Shown in pieces: positions 1 through 7,818 of a stretch of DNA of 64,000 nucleotides. Position 1 is the stretch's first letter, and the number at the start of each line of letters is the position of its first letter. The position numbers were made by a program, and so were the translations under genes. The DNA is from Bacteroidales bacterium. GTDB lineage: Bacteria > Bacteroidota > Bacteroidia > Bacteroidales > UBA10428. The notes beneath the pieces were generated by a model. The model was given only the letters and a program-made list of their open reading frames with translations, did no database searches and was not told the DNA's origin. The stretch lies in the NCBI GenBank assembly GCA_016931575.1, contig JAFGEO010000055.1:1-64000 (forward strand), written 5' to 3'.

Positions 1-390
1 CGGACCTTCGGGTTTAGCATTTCCCTTAATCGGAGCATTCTAAACAACTAAACGCATAAACAACTAAACAATCCTTTGCTTGGAGCATTCTAAACAACCA
101 AATTTATCTGCCGGAGCCTTATCGGAGCTTGACAACTAAACAAAACACAAGCATCACACATCCCCATCAACCTATAAACCCATCAACCCATCCTCCTAAC
201 CCATGGCGCTTTAGCTCAGTCAGCACTTCTAAACACCTAAACCTATTTTAAAATTTTTTTTCGGACAGGATATCTATCTCTCCAAGCTGTAGAAATCATC
301 ACTAACTATCTGATTACCTGACTTCCAGGCCACGTAACCTGATACATTTTCATTGAGACCAGGATAAGATCCCTGTGGTACCTGCAGTAA
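1..390. repeat. Intergenic region with short degenerate repeats
   Basis: No gene is supported here. The first 250 bases hold loosely repeated units. The word ggagcattctaaacaac occurs at about 32-48 and 82-98, exactly 50 bases apart. Related fragments (cggagcttgacaactaaaca near 123-142, and catcaaccyataaaccc-like runs near 165-195) follow. The units are A/C-rich and imperfect, with no constant-length spacer pattern. They could be decayed intergenic repeats at the end of the sensor gene that terminates at 391. Confidence 0.5.
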
Positions 391-2046
391 TTATAAGGTC
401 TTGCGCAATGATTCAAGTTCACGGAGCAATTCTTCTTCCCTGCGGGCAGATTGTTCCTGGGTGGCGCGCAATTCTTCCATATTCTGTCTCATTTCTTCTT
501 CCTGTGAGGACATCTCCTCAGCTTGCTGTTGTGACTGTTCAAGCAGCAGCGCAGTCTGAATATTGGCCTTTACGGAAGAAATCGTAGCAGCAATGCTCTC
601 TCCGATACGTTCCATAAATTCAATCTCAAATTCCTGGAATATATTGAAGGAGGCTACTTCCATTATGCCGAAGATGTTATCATTGTATGCCAGCGGGATG
701 AGCAGGAGACTTGTTGGATTGTTCTCTCCCAAACCCGAAGTGATCTTTATGTAATCGTTTGGAATGTCGGTAAGGAAAATTTTTTCCTGCTCCTGGTAGC
801 ATCTGCCGACGAGTCCTTCACCGACCTCGATCTTCTTTTTAAGGAATTTTTGGCGGTCATAGGCATAACAGGCAGACATTTCCAGGAAGATATTGCTCTT
901 ATCATTATCGTTCACAATAAAAATGCCACCCTGGTTAGAGTTGGTGTAGCGGACCATGTTGCTGATGATTTCATAGGCCAGTGCCTCAATGTTATCGTTA
1001 TTCTTGCGCATGATATCACTAAACAGTGCCACCCCCTGGGATGCCCAGTTCCGCTGCTGGTTTTCCTCTTTACGTTTTTCTTCCTCAGCCTGGGCTTTGC
1101 GGAGTTCATCCCGCATTTCAAGCAGGGAATATCCAAGTGCATCGCCTTCACTCATGGGGGTGAATTTCGTCTCAAAATTACCCTTGCCAATGGCAACGGT
1201 AAAGTCTGATACGTTTTTAAGCCCTTCAACGAGCGAGTTGAGAGCAAACGCCATTTGGCCAACTTCATCGCTTCCTTCCTTCAACGTACCTTTTGGAAGA
1301 ATCCCCTTGCTCATTTGCAGCAGAATCTCCTTGGTCCGGTTGATAGGACGTGCGAGTGAGCGGATCAGGACGACTCCGATGATCACAGACGCGAGGACAA
1401 GAAAAATGGACATGAAGTAAATAAACTTCTTAAAACTCCTGAACTGTTCAACGATTTCCACCCTTCCGCTATTGACAATGTCATTGAGACTGGCCTGCAG
1501 CTCCAGGGTCATGGTGAGTGCCTTATCGGTCAGCAGCATCACTTCTCCCCCTTCTTCTGCCAGGGTATTAACTTCAAAGAAGATAAATGGATCCTCATAA
1601 CTCTCAAAGGTGGAAAGCTGGTCCATGATATACTGGTGCCTTTTGAAAAGTGTATCGGTAACCAGCATATTGATTTCATAGAGAAATTGCTTGCTTTTTG
1701 CCAGTTCCTTTTTATGCTCTTCTGAATCCCATTTCTTACTGAGTTCATCCAATTCTTTTACTGTTTGAGGGAATTCCTTATTGATAAGCCCCTTAAGCTT
1801 TATTTTATCCGGTGCATCAGGTTTCTGGTCAACATAAACCCAGGATTTGATAAGCATTCGTGAGTCCGTTATCAGGGCTTCCAGTTTATTGATCTTTTCC
1901 AGGGAAGGGGAATATACGTTGGAGATGGTTTCGTTGACATTTTGATTTTTCTGGATAGCATTCAGCGTTAACACACCATAGGCTAAAACCGCAATGACAA
2001 CAAGCCCGAAGCCAAAAGCTATTTTAGTTGCAATCTTAAATCTCAT
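391..2046 (-). CDS. Membrane sensor protein with HAMP and GAF domains
   Basis: A sensory membrane protein of 551 residues. A membrane segment lies at about 7-27, followed by an extracytoplasmic helical region rich in Glu/Lys, a second membrane segment at about 207-230, a HAMP linker, a second HAMP-like stretch to about 330, and a GAF domain at about 340-485. The C-terminus is a long Gln/Glu coiled coil (EEEMRQNMEELRATQEQ). There is no histidine kinase, cyclase or methyl-accepting hub, so the output must be a partner bound through the coil. This coil type is common in Bacteroidota next to PAS or GAF modules. The start is an ATG directly before the first hydrophobic segment. It stands alone, with a divergent-free flank and no cognate regulator beside it. 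The GAF ligand is not predictable. Confidence 0.85.
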   Translation of the reverse strand: MRFKIATKIAFGFGLVVIAVLAYGVLTLNAIQKNQNVNETISNVYSPSLEKINKLEALITDSRMLIKSWVYVDQKPDAPDKIKLKGLINKEFPQTVKELDELSKKWDSEEHKKELAKSKQFLYEINMLVTDTLFKRHQYIMDQLSTFESYEDPFIFFEVNTLAEEGGEVMLLTDKALTMTLELQASLNDIVNSGRVEIVEQFRSFKKFIYFMSIFLVLASVIIGVVLIRSLARPINRTKEILLQMSKGILPKGTLKEGSDEVGQMAFALNSLVEGLKNVSDFTVAIGKGNFETKFTPMSEGDALGYSLLEMRDELRKAQAEEEKRKEENQQRNWASQGVALFSDIMRKNNDNIEALAYEIISNMVRYTNSNQGGIFIVNDNDKSNIFLEMSACYAYDRQKFLKKKIEVGEGLVGRCYQEQEKIFLTDIPNDYIKITSGLGENNPTSLLLIPLAYNDNIFGIMEVASFNIFQEFEIEFMERIGESIAATISSVKANIQTALLLEQSQQQAEEMSSQEEEMRQNMEELRATQEQSARREEELLRELESLRKTL

Positions 2047-2142
2047 TTCGCAGGAAAGATTAGTATTCGATTTCTATTCCTAAGATAATAAAAAATACTA
2101 AAACCGGAATCAATAAAGTAGAGGGATTATCTGCGCAATGGA

Positions 2143-3312
2143 TCAGATTGTGAATATTTTTGACATTCCAGCAAGGCCTTTTTCAAGCACGGAGCGCGGA
2201 CAACCGATGTTTATCCGCTGGAATCCTTCCCCGTCGGGTCCAAACAGAATGCCGTTACTAAGCCCGACCCGGGCTTCTTCAACCAGGAGTTTCCGGACTT
2301 CTTTGTCACTAAATCCCGATGCCCTGAAATCCAGCCACAGCAGGAAGGTGGCTTCTGGTTCTATAAGACTGACACCGGGCATGCAGTTGTTGATAAATTC
2401 TTTTGCAAAGCGAACATTCCCGGCCAGGTATGCAATCAGCTCATCCAGCCAAAGCGCTCCATAGGTATAGGCTGCCTCCATGGCTACGTTTCCGAAAATA
2501 TTCCCTTGCGACAGGTGCAACCTGCCTATCGCTCCTTCCATTCGTTTGAAGAGCTCCTCACTGGAAGCGATGAAGAACGAAGTGGATAGCCCGGCGATAT
2601 TAAAGGTCTTGCTGGCGGACATAAATGTCAGCGTGTTGGCGGAAATTTCCGGGGAAAGACTGGCAGTCGGGATATGCTGATGTGGCGGATACACAATATC
2701 GGCATGGATCTCATCGGAAATGACCAGGATATTCTTCTCAAGGCAAATCTGCATCAGCGATTCCAGCTCATCCTTCCGCCAGACATTGCCGGTAGGATTA
2801 TGCGGACTGCAAAGGATCAGCATCGTGGTACGTTCGTCGATCTGGCTGATAAAATTCTCCAGGTCCATCTGATACCGTCCATCTGACAAGGTCAACGGAT
2901 TCAGCACCATCTCACGCCCGTGGTCTTTTACGGCGGAATAGAAGGGGAAATATACTGGTGTCTGAATCAGGACTTTATCGCCGGGCCTGGTAAATTCCAA
3001 TACAGCAAGGTTGAGTGCAGGTACGACTCCCGGTGAGAATCCTATCCATTCTTTTCCCACGTTCCACTGAAAACGTCTCTGTAACCAGCTAATAATACTC
3101 TGGTATTGAGATTCGGGATGAAAGCTATAGCCCAGTACCGGATGTTGAATGCGCTCCTGAAGCGCCTCCAGAATAAAATCAGGAGTTCTGAAATCCATAT
3201 CGGCCACCCACATGGGCAGAATATCGCCCTGCTGAAAGAATTTATCTGTGAGGTCGTGCTTGAAGGAAGCCGTTCCTTTACGCGCTATAATTTCATTAAA
3301 ATCGTACTGCAT
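2143..3312 (-). CDS. PatB/MalY-type PLP-dependent C-S lyase (class I/II aminotransferase fold)
   Basis: A 389-residue fold-type I PLP enzyme of the MalY/PatB subgroup, which cleaves cystathionine or other cysteine S-conjugates to pyruvate, ammonia and a thiol. Seen in the sequence: the N-terminal MWVADMDF signature (34-41), the HNPTGNVW loop (171-178), SDEIHAD with the pyridine-N aspartate (199-205), and the Schiff-base lysine in SASKTFNIAGL (K235). Length matches the family. It is monocistronic; the ATG start lies 167 bases from the divergent lipoprotein gene. The exact substrate (cystathionine versus other beta-C-S compounds) cannot be told from sequence, and some members have regulatory rather than metabolic roles. 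Confidence 0.9.
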   Translation of the reverse strand: MQYDFNEIIARKGTASFKHDLTDKFFQQGDILPMWVADMDFRTPDFILEALQERIQHPVLGYSFHPESQYQSIISWLQRRFQWNVGKEWIGFSPGVVPALNLAVLEFTRPGDKVLIQTPVYFPFYSAVKDHGREMVLNPLTLSDGRYQMDLENFISQIDERTTMLILCSPHNPTGNVWRKDELESLMQICLEKNILVISDEIHADIVYPPHQHIPTASLSPEISANTLTFMSASKTFNIAGLSTSFFIASSEELFKRMEGAIGRLHLSQGNIFGNVAMEAAYTYGALWLDELIAYLAGNVRFAKEFINNCMPGVSLIEPEATFLLWLDFRASGFSDKEVRKLLVEEARVGLSNGILFGPDGEGFQRINIGCPRSVLEKGLAGMSKIFTI

Positions 3313-3479
3313 AGGAAAAAAAAATGGAAAGGCAATATTAGTGAAAACAAGTGAGTTATATCATTATGAACATAAGAAAAAAAATAAAATGTGATTGTAA
3401 CCTTAACCAGCGTAAGGGTGTATAAGCTTTTGTGTGTGATAGATGTAAACGATTCATTTTTGAACAAAAACGATAAGAC

Positions 3480-4304
3480 ATGAAAAGACTGATTTCTCTA
3501 TTAATGGTTCTGACACTGGTATTAAGCTTTGTGTCCTGTGAAAAACCTGGTAAAAAAACTCCTCCCGAACTTCCTCCATATGAATCAATGGCCATTGATT
3601 TCAGTGATTTTAATGGTGCCAAAGCAGCCGTTGAGGGTAATTACGTTGAAGAAGGTATCTGGAGCAATTATCAATGGGCTGCCCTGAATGTGGGCGTATT
3701 TAACCTGATTCTTACTGTTAACCTGGTAGTCCCTGTGGCATCCTTTTCTACCGCTCTTCACCAACAACCGGTGTACCTTGAAGATGCCACTTGGCAGTGG
3801 AGCTTCACGGTCGAAGGTTTTGCGAGTGCCTATACAGCACGTCTGACCGGTCAGGTATTCAACGATTACACCGAGTGGAAGATGTATATCGCAAAGGCAG
3901 GTGTCGGTGGTTTCGATGAGTTTATGTGGTATAGCGGAACTTCACAGAATGATGGCAACAGCGGTCAGTGGATCCTCCACCACAGTGCAACTTTCCAGGA
4001 ACCCCTGCTGCAGATCGACTGGGAGAAGAATGGCGAAGAAATGGGGAGAATAAAGTATACCCTTGTCAGGGAGCTTAATGATTTCCGTGCCGCTGATCCG
4101 GCTTATGGCAGCTATATTGAAGCAGGAAGGACCGATGCAGAACTGGATGCCTACTATAATATATACCTGGCAGAATTTGATCGCAATGTTGATATCGAGT
4201 GGAGTACCACGAATTACAACGGGCACATTGCTGATCTTACTTACTTCTATGATGAAGCATGGCACTGCTGGGATTCGCTGGGACTTAATAAGATTTGCGA
4301 ATAA
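3480..4304 (+). CDS. Secreted lipoprotein of unknown function
   Basis: A 274-residue predicted lipoprotein. Its signal peptide ends in LSFVSC, giving a lipidated cysteine at about residue 20, followed by a charged, proline-rich linker. The mature part is rich in Trp, Tyr and Gly and reads as a beta-sheet protein, but I recognise no named family. It is a single gene followed immediately by a strong terminator, so it forms its own transcription unit. Confidence 0.8.
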   Translation: MKRLISLLMVLTLVLSFVSCEKPGKKTPPELPPYESMAIDFSDFNGAKAAVEGNYVEEGIWSNYQWAALNVGVFNLILTVNLVVPVASFSTALHQQPVYLEDATWQWSFTVEGFASAYTARLTGQVFNDYTEWKMYIAKAGVGGFDEFMWYSGTSQNDGNSGQWILHHSATFQEPLLQIDWEKNGEEMGRIKYTLVRELNDFRAADPAYGSYIEAGRTDAELDAYYNIYLAEFDRNVDIEWSTTNYNGHIADLTYFYDEAWHCWDSLGLNKICE

Positions 4305-4330
4305 TCGTTAAAGATGCATACACTATAAAA

Positions 4331-4352
4331 GGGGCTAACAGCCCCTTTTTTT
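4331..4352 (+). terminator. Rho-independent terminator after the 3480-4304 lipoprotein gene
   Basis: GGGGCT-aac-AGCCCC hairpin followed by seven T residues, 26 bases after the stop codon. A short perfect stem and uridine tract make this a convincing intrinsic terminator on the plus strand. Confidence 0.9.
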
Positions 4353-4406
4353 ATCAGAATGAGATTTTAAGAATTCGAATCCAGGCTCGTGACCGAACCT
4401 GCCGGT

Positions 4407-6140
4407 TTACTCCAGGATCAGCTTTTGTTGCCATATCTGACCGGATGCCTGAACCCGTATCAGGTACAAACCTGTGGAAAGGCCTGAAAGATTGAAATCC
4501 ATCGTCCGCTGAAGAGATTTTTCGCGCAGGACCTCCATTCCCCTGGCATCAAAAATGATCAGTTCGCCCTTAAGTATAGCCTCCGGAATATCCAGTTGGA
4601 AGGTTCCGGCAGTCGGATTGGGAAATGCTTTCAGTAACCCGGCTGAGGCTGTTTCCAGGGCGTCAGTGCCTAATGTAGCCATTACAGTCAGTGGTTCGCT
4701 GGCCAGGTTTCCAAAGCCTTCCTCATCCAGGGCTGCATCCTCAGGAATGTGGATGATGACCTCCCCGGAGGATGCAGGGATAATCATGACAGAATAGATC
4801 TGGTTATCATTGGTAGCAAGACTTCCCGCCGTAATAAAGCCATTGGTAATTCTGAGATCAGATTCTTGAAAACCTTCTACAGGTTCCCCAAAGCTTATAA
4901 AGATTTCGAAGCTGCCGTCCACAGGTTCGGTTTCATTGGTGTACAGCACTACATGCGGGGAGTCATAATCAGCTTCGATTATGAGCGTTTCAGCTGCAAA
5001 GTTTTTATTCAGGTCAGCATCTTCAATAACACCTGCCGGGATGTCAATAAGCACGTAGCCCGTTCCTTCAGGAACGATTCGTGCCTGGTAAACCGATGGA
5101 CTCACTTTTATCAGTGATCCTGCCTCGATATTGGCATTGGTGAGGACAATGTCCTCGTAACCCAGTTGCGAGACATTTTCGCTGAACTCGATCGTTATGT
5201 CAAAAGCACTGCTGACAGGTTCTTCAACCAGGGCAGATAGCGTGACTTTGGGTATGCTGATGTATTCCAGGTAAATTCTGTTGGCTCCGGGCATGTTCAG
5301 GTTGCCATCAGCATCGGTGACCACACTTCCCGGTATTTTTACCGTGATGAGCGTGTCTGTCACAGGGTGGATCATGGCTGTATAGGCTATTTTATCCTGG
5401 CTTGCCAGGCTGCCCTCCACGACTGATCCGCCAACCACTTCAATATCGGATTCTTTAAAACCGCTTACCGGTTCAGAAAATGTGATCTCAACAGGAAAAT
5501 CATCAAATACAGGACTGGTAGCGGTCGCAGACAGGGATGGTTCGGGGGGTATCTGATCAAGAGGAAGCTTTCCGCAGCTGATGGATGTCAGCTCATTCTC
5601 CTGGTATGCCCAGTCTACGACTACGAATTCGGTGGCATAGGCGTCTATATTTACCCGTATCCAGCCCAGATGCTCCGTTGGTGTCGGATCCGGAATGATA
5701 AAGCGTACTCCGATAAATACATTTCCCTTACCCAGGAAATCTCCGGAGGTAGCCCAACCCAGATTATAATACGATAGCACATTATTTGAAAAAAGCAGAG
5801 AATTACTAACCTCGTAAAGCTGGGATAGTATTCTGGGGGCGGAAGAGGATCCAACCCAGGAGTTCGAAGCCGGATTTTGGATAAAAGCACTGTAGGTTGA
5901 ATAGCTATTCAGGAGGTATGAATCCCAGGCCAGTCCGACATTGAAATCGGTTACTCCATCGCCATTCAGGTCAATAGGATTGAGTATCCCCGGTTCATCA
6001 AAGCCAAGGTTCCGGATTCCGGAGTAGGTGACTTGTCCGGAAGTAATACCCGTTGTAAGTGCCAGGGCTCCTGCAGTAAGGCTGTAGCCTGCTAATCGTA
6101 CTGCCAAAGGCTTAAGACTCTTCTGATTATCAGTATTCAT
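4407..6140 (-). CDS. T9SS-exported protein with three Ig-like (Big-type) repeats and type A sorting domain
   Basis: A 577-residue surface or secreted protein. After an export signal (hydrophobic stretch ending ...ITSGQ, about residue 36) comes a domain of about 150 residues with a DLNGDGVTDF calcium-loop-like motif. Three tandem Ig-like units of about 95 residues follow, each with the pattern V.I.FSEPV.GF.ESD and a P.G.V..D closing strand. They resemble bacterial Ig-like Big_12-type domains. The C-terminal 75 residues (AFPNPTAGTF ... GLSTGLYLIRV ... KLILE) are a classical type A sorting domain read by the type IX secretion system. It has no operon partner. The function is probably adhesion or display; no catalytic motif is visible. 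Confidence 0.9.
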   Translation of the reverse strand: MNTDNQKSLKPLAVRLAGYSLTAGALALTTGITSGQVTYSGIRNLGFDEPGILNPIDLNGDGVTDFNVGLAWDSYLLNSYSTYSAFIQNPASNSWVGSSSAPRILSQLYEVSNSLLFSNNVLSYYNLGWATSGDFLGKGNVFIGVRFIIPDPTPTEHLGWIRVNIDAYATEFVVVDWAYQENELTSISCGKLPLDQIPPEPSLSATATSPVFDDFPVEITFSEPVSGFKESDIEVVGGSVVEGSLASQDKIAYTAMIHPVTDTLITVKIPGSVVTDADGNLNMPGANRIYLEYISIPKVTLSALVEEPVSSAFDITIEFSENVSQLGYEDIVLTNANIEAGSLIKVSPSVYQARIVPEGTGYVLIDIPAGVIEDADLNKNFAAETLIIEADYDSPHVVLYTNETEPVDGSFEIFISFGEPVEGFQESDLRITNGFITAGSLATNDNQIYSVMIIPASSGEVIIHIPEDAALDEEGFGNLASEPLTVMATLGTDALETASAGLLKAFPNPTAGTFQLDIPEAILKGELIIFDARGMEVLREKSLQRTMDFNLSGLSTGLYLIRVQASGQIWQQKLILE

Positions 6141-6296
6141 ATAGCTTGGTTTTCATTTCTGAAATGGATTCTTCCTTAAACTTATGAAAAAATACACAGT
6201 TAACGAATATACCAACTAAGAAATTGGAGGTGAAAACGCAGATTCCCGGAAGCTTTTACAATCTTTGTAACTGACTTATGGTCTAAATCATTGAGC

Positions 6297-6974
6297 ATGG
6301 AACAGGAGACTCTTATCAGCTTGTACGGATACAAACCAGAGGCCTTTTCCCGTCATGTTTCTCATATCCGGTCGATCCTTAGGGAATCGAACCTCCGGGA
6401 TCAGTTTAATTTCTATGATCTGGAGCAGGTCCATGGAACCCTGATCGGATTGGAAGTCATTGAGATTGGAGGAAAACAATACAACCTGAATTTTAAGGAA
6501 AGGGAAGAAAAACTGCTGCCAATGGATTTAACAAAAATGAGCGAGGTTATCCGGGAGTTTTTTCCTATGCAAATCCGGATCGGGGGTTTCGGATCGGAGG
6601 ACGAACCTTTCCTAAGTCAGGGAAAAAGTCCATGGGAGCGGTCCTTTTTCCTGGATGCCTTACAGGGCAGGGTGGTGCTGATGGGCTGGCCCCATCTGGA
6701 AGGCAGTTTTAGCACAAATAGCTTGATGAAGTTCAGGGACAGAATGGGAGAGCGATGCCATGCAAGGCATAAGTATTCAGGGGATAATGATTTTTACATG
6801 GTTCTGGGTGAATGGGACGGAGCTGATGGAACTAAGCAGGAGGTGGAGAACCGTGTGCGCAGTTTCCTTTCTGAAAATCCTCTCGAGATCCGGATTGACG
6901 AGCTGTTTATTGCATCGTATACAAATCCAAGATTGATCCGATCAACTACCCGAATCAAAAAATGCTGGCCGTAA
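6297..6974 (+). CDS. Uncharacterised protein, weak resemblance to 2H/LigT-type phosphoesterases
   Basis: A soluble protein of about 225 residues. The ORF can open at TTG 6291, but the ATG two codons later at 6297 is preferred. EQVHGTLIGLE near residue 45 resembles the first HxT(L) motif of 2H phosphoesterases, which act on 2'-5' or cyclic phosphate bonds. The second histidine motif is not evident near the C-terminus (FIASYTNPRL), so the assignment is weak and the protein may have lost, or never had, that chemistry. There is no signal peptide or membrane segment, and it is monocistronic. Confidence 0.8.
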   Translation: MEQETLISLYGYKPEAFSRHVSHIRSILRESNLRDQFNFYDLEQVHGTLIGLEVIEIGGKQYNLNFKEREEKLLPMDLTKMSEVIREFFPMQIRIGGFGSEDEPFLSQGKSPWERSFFLDALQGRVVLMGWPHLEGSFSTNSLMKFRDRMGERCHARHKYSGDNDFYMVLGEWDGADGTKQEVENRVRSFLSENPLEIRIDELFIASYTNPRLIRSTTRIKKCWP

Positions 6975-7095
6975 AGTGTTCCAGGATTACACATCGGGTA
7001 AGGACCACCCCATGATCATACTTTTCAGAAGCGCAAAGTAGTAATAAAAAGGCGGGAAATACTTTAGCCTATCCGGGATGCAGGATGATGGCCTT

Positions 7096-7470
7096 TCATT
7101 TTCCCCACGATTCCGGGTTCGTCATCCAGTTTTCAAGTTGAAGGTCTTCCTCTTCAGATTTGGACCATTTTTCACCTTTTGGCTCAAGCATCCATGCTTC
7201 AAGAACCGGGCGCTCTTCAGGTTTTACCTTCACAATCTCCTGAAGGTATGTGTTAGATGGCATGTAAATCGCGTGCAAGTTGTGGAATGATATAGGATAG
7301 GAAACGGGTATGGCAGGAACATGTTGGTTCCCGGGGTTTGTTTGGATTGCCAGGAATTTTTTGTTCGTAAGGTAGAGTTTCTCATTATGATTCAGTTGAG
7401 CACCGGCGGGTTGAAGGTTTGTTGTCAACTGGATTAGAACCAGGGTGGCAATAAGGTTGATTGTTTTCAT
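7096..7470 (-). CDS. Small secreted protein with LExWM repeats
   Basis: A 124-residue protein with a cleavable signal peptide (TNLQPAGAQ cleavage region near residue 25). The C-terminal half carries two copies of a short motif, PVLEAWMLEP and LQLENWMTNP, separated by an acidic linker. Tandem acidic LExWM units of this kind occur in small exported proteins of Bacteroidota with no assigned function. It is monocistronic. ORF size, signal peptide and motif repeat argue that it is real rather than a shadow. Confidence 0.7.
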   Translation of the reverse strand: MKTINLIATLVLIQLTTNLQPAGAQLNHNEKLYLTNKKFLAIQTNPGNQHVPAIPVSYPISFHNLHAIYMPSNTYLQEIVKVKPEERPVLEAWMLEPKGEKWSKSEEEDLQLENWMTNPESWGK

Positions 7471-7508
7471 CTTTTGGGTTATTGGTGAGTCTGTTGCTAA
7501 TGTATAAT

Positions 7509-7528
7509 AAAAGACATCATGGTCTTTT
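7509..7528. promoter_or_regulatory. Inverted repeat upstream of the small secreted protein gene
   Basis: AAAAGAC-atcatg-GTCTTTT, a 7-base perfect inverted repeat about 40 bases upstream of the ATG at 7470. It is placed where an operator would lie. Its A/T ends mean it could also act as a weak terminator. The rest of the 348-base gap (7471-7818) shows nothing else I can name. Confidence 0.35.
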
Positions 7529-7818
7529 AATAGGGCTATTAAATAATTTCTAAATAAGAGCAGGTAGCCCGGAATAGGCTTATTTTGGATTAAAAAAAAA
7601 GATTCACAAGCAGGACGTTTAGTGTAGTATGCAGATATACAGGAATATAGACCTTATAATTCATAATTCTGTTAACAGGCAGTTGCCTACCTGTAGTTAA
7701 AATGAATATGCGGTGAATATGCGAATCGGATCAAATTTCAGCGCTGAAAGCGTGCCGGATAAAACAAAATGTGATGATCAGGGTTGGAATCACTTTCATT
7801 CCTGCTTGAAAATAGGGA

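Noticed and set aside
1-200. Possible CRISPR array at the window start
   Set aside because: Only two clear copies of the 17-base word, imperfect further units, no constant repeat length or spacer structure, and no cas genes.
850-1420. ORFs 850-1209 and 989-1420 (+)
   Set aside because: They are antisense shadows of the HAMP-GAF sensor coding region with no signal peptide, motif or family resemblance.
4365-4440. tRNA-like T-arm sequence (ttcgaatcc) near 4376
   Set aside because: No acceptor stem or anticodon arm can be built around it; chance match at the 3' end of the T9SS gene.
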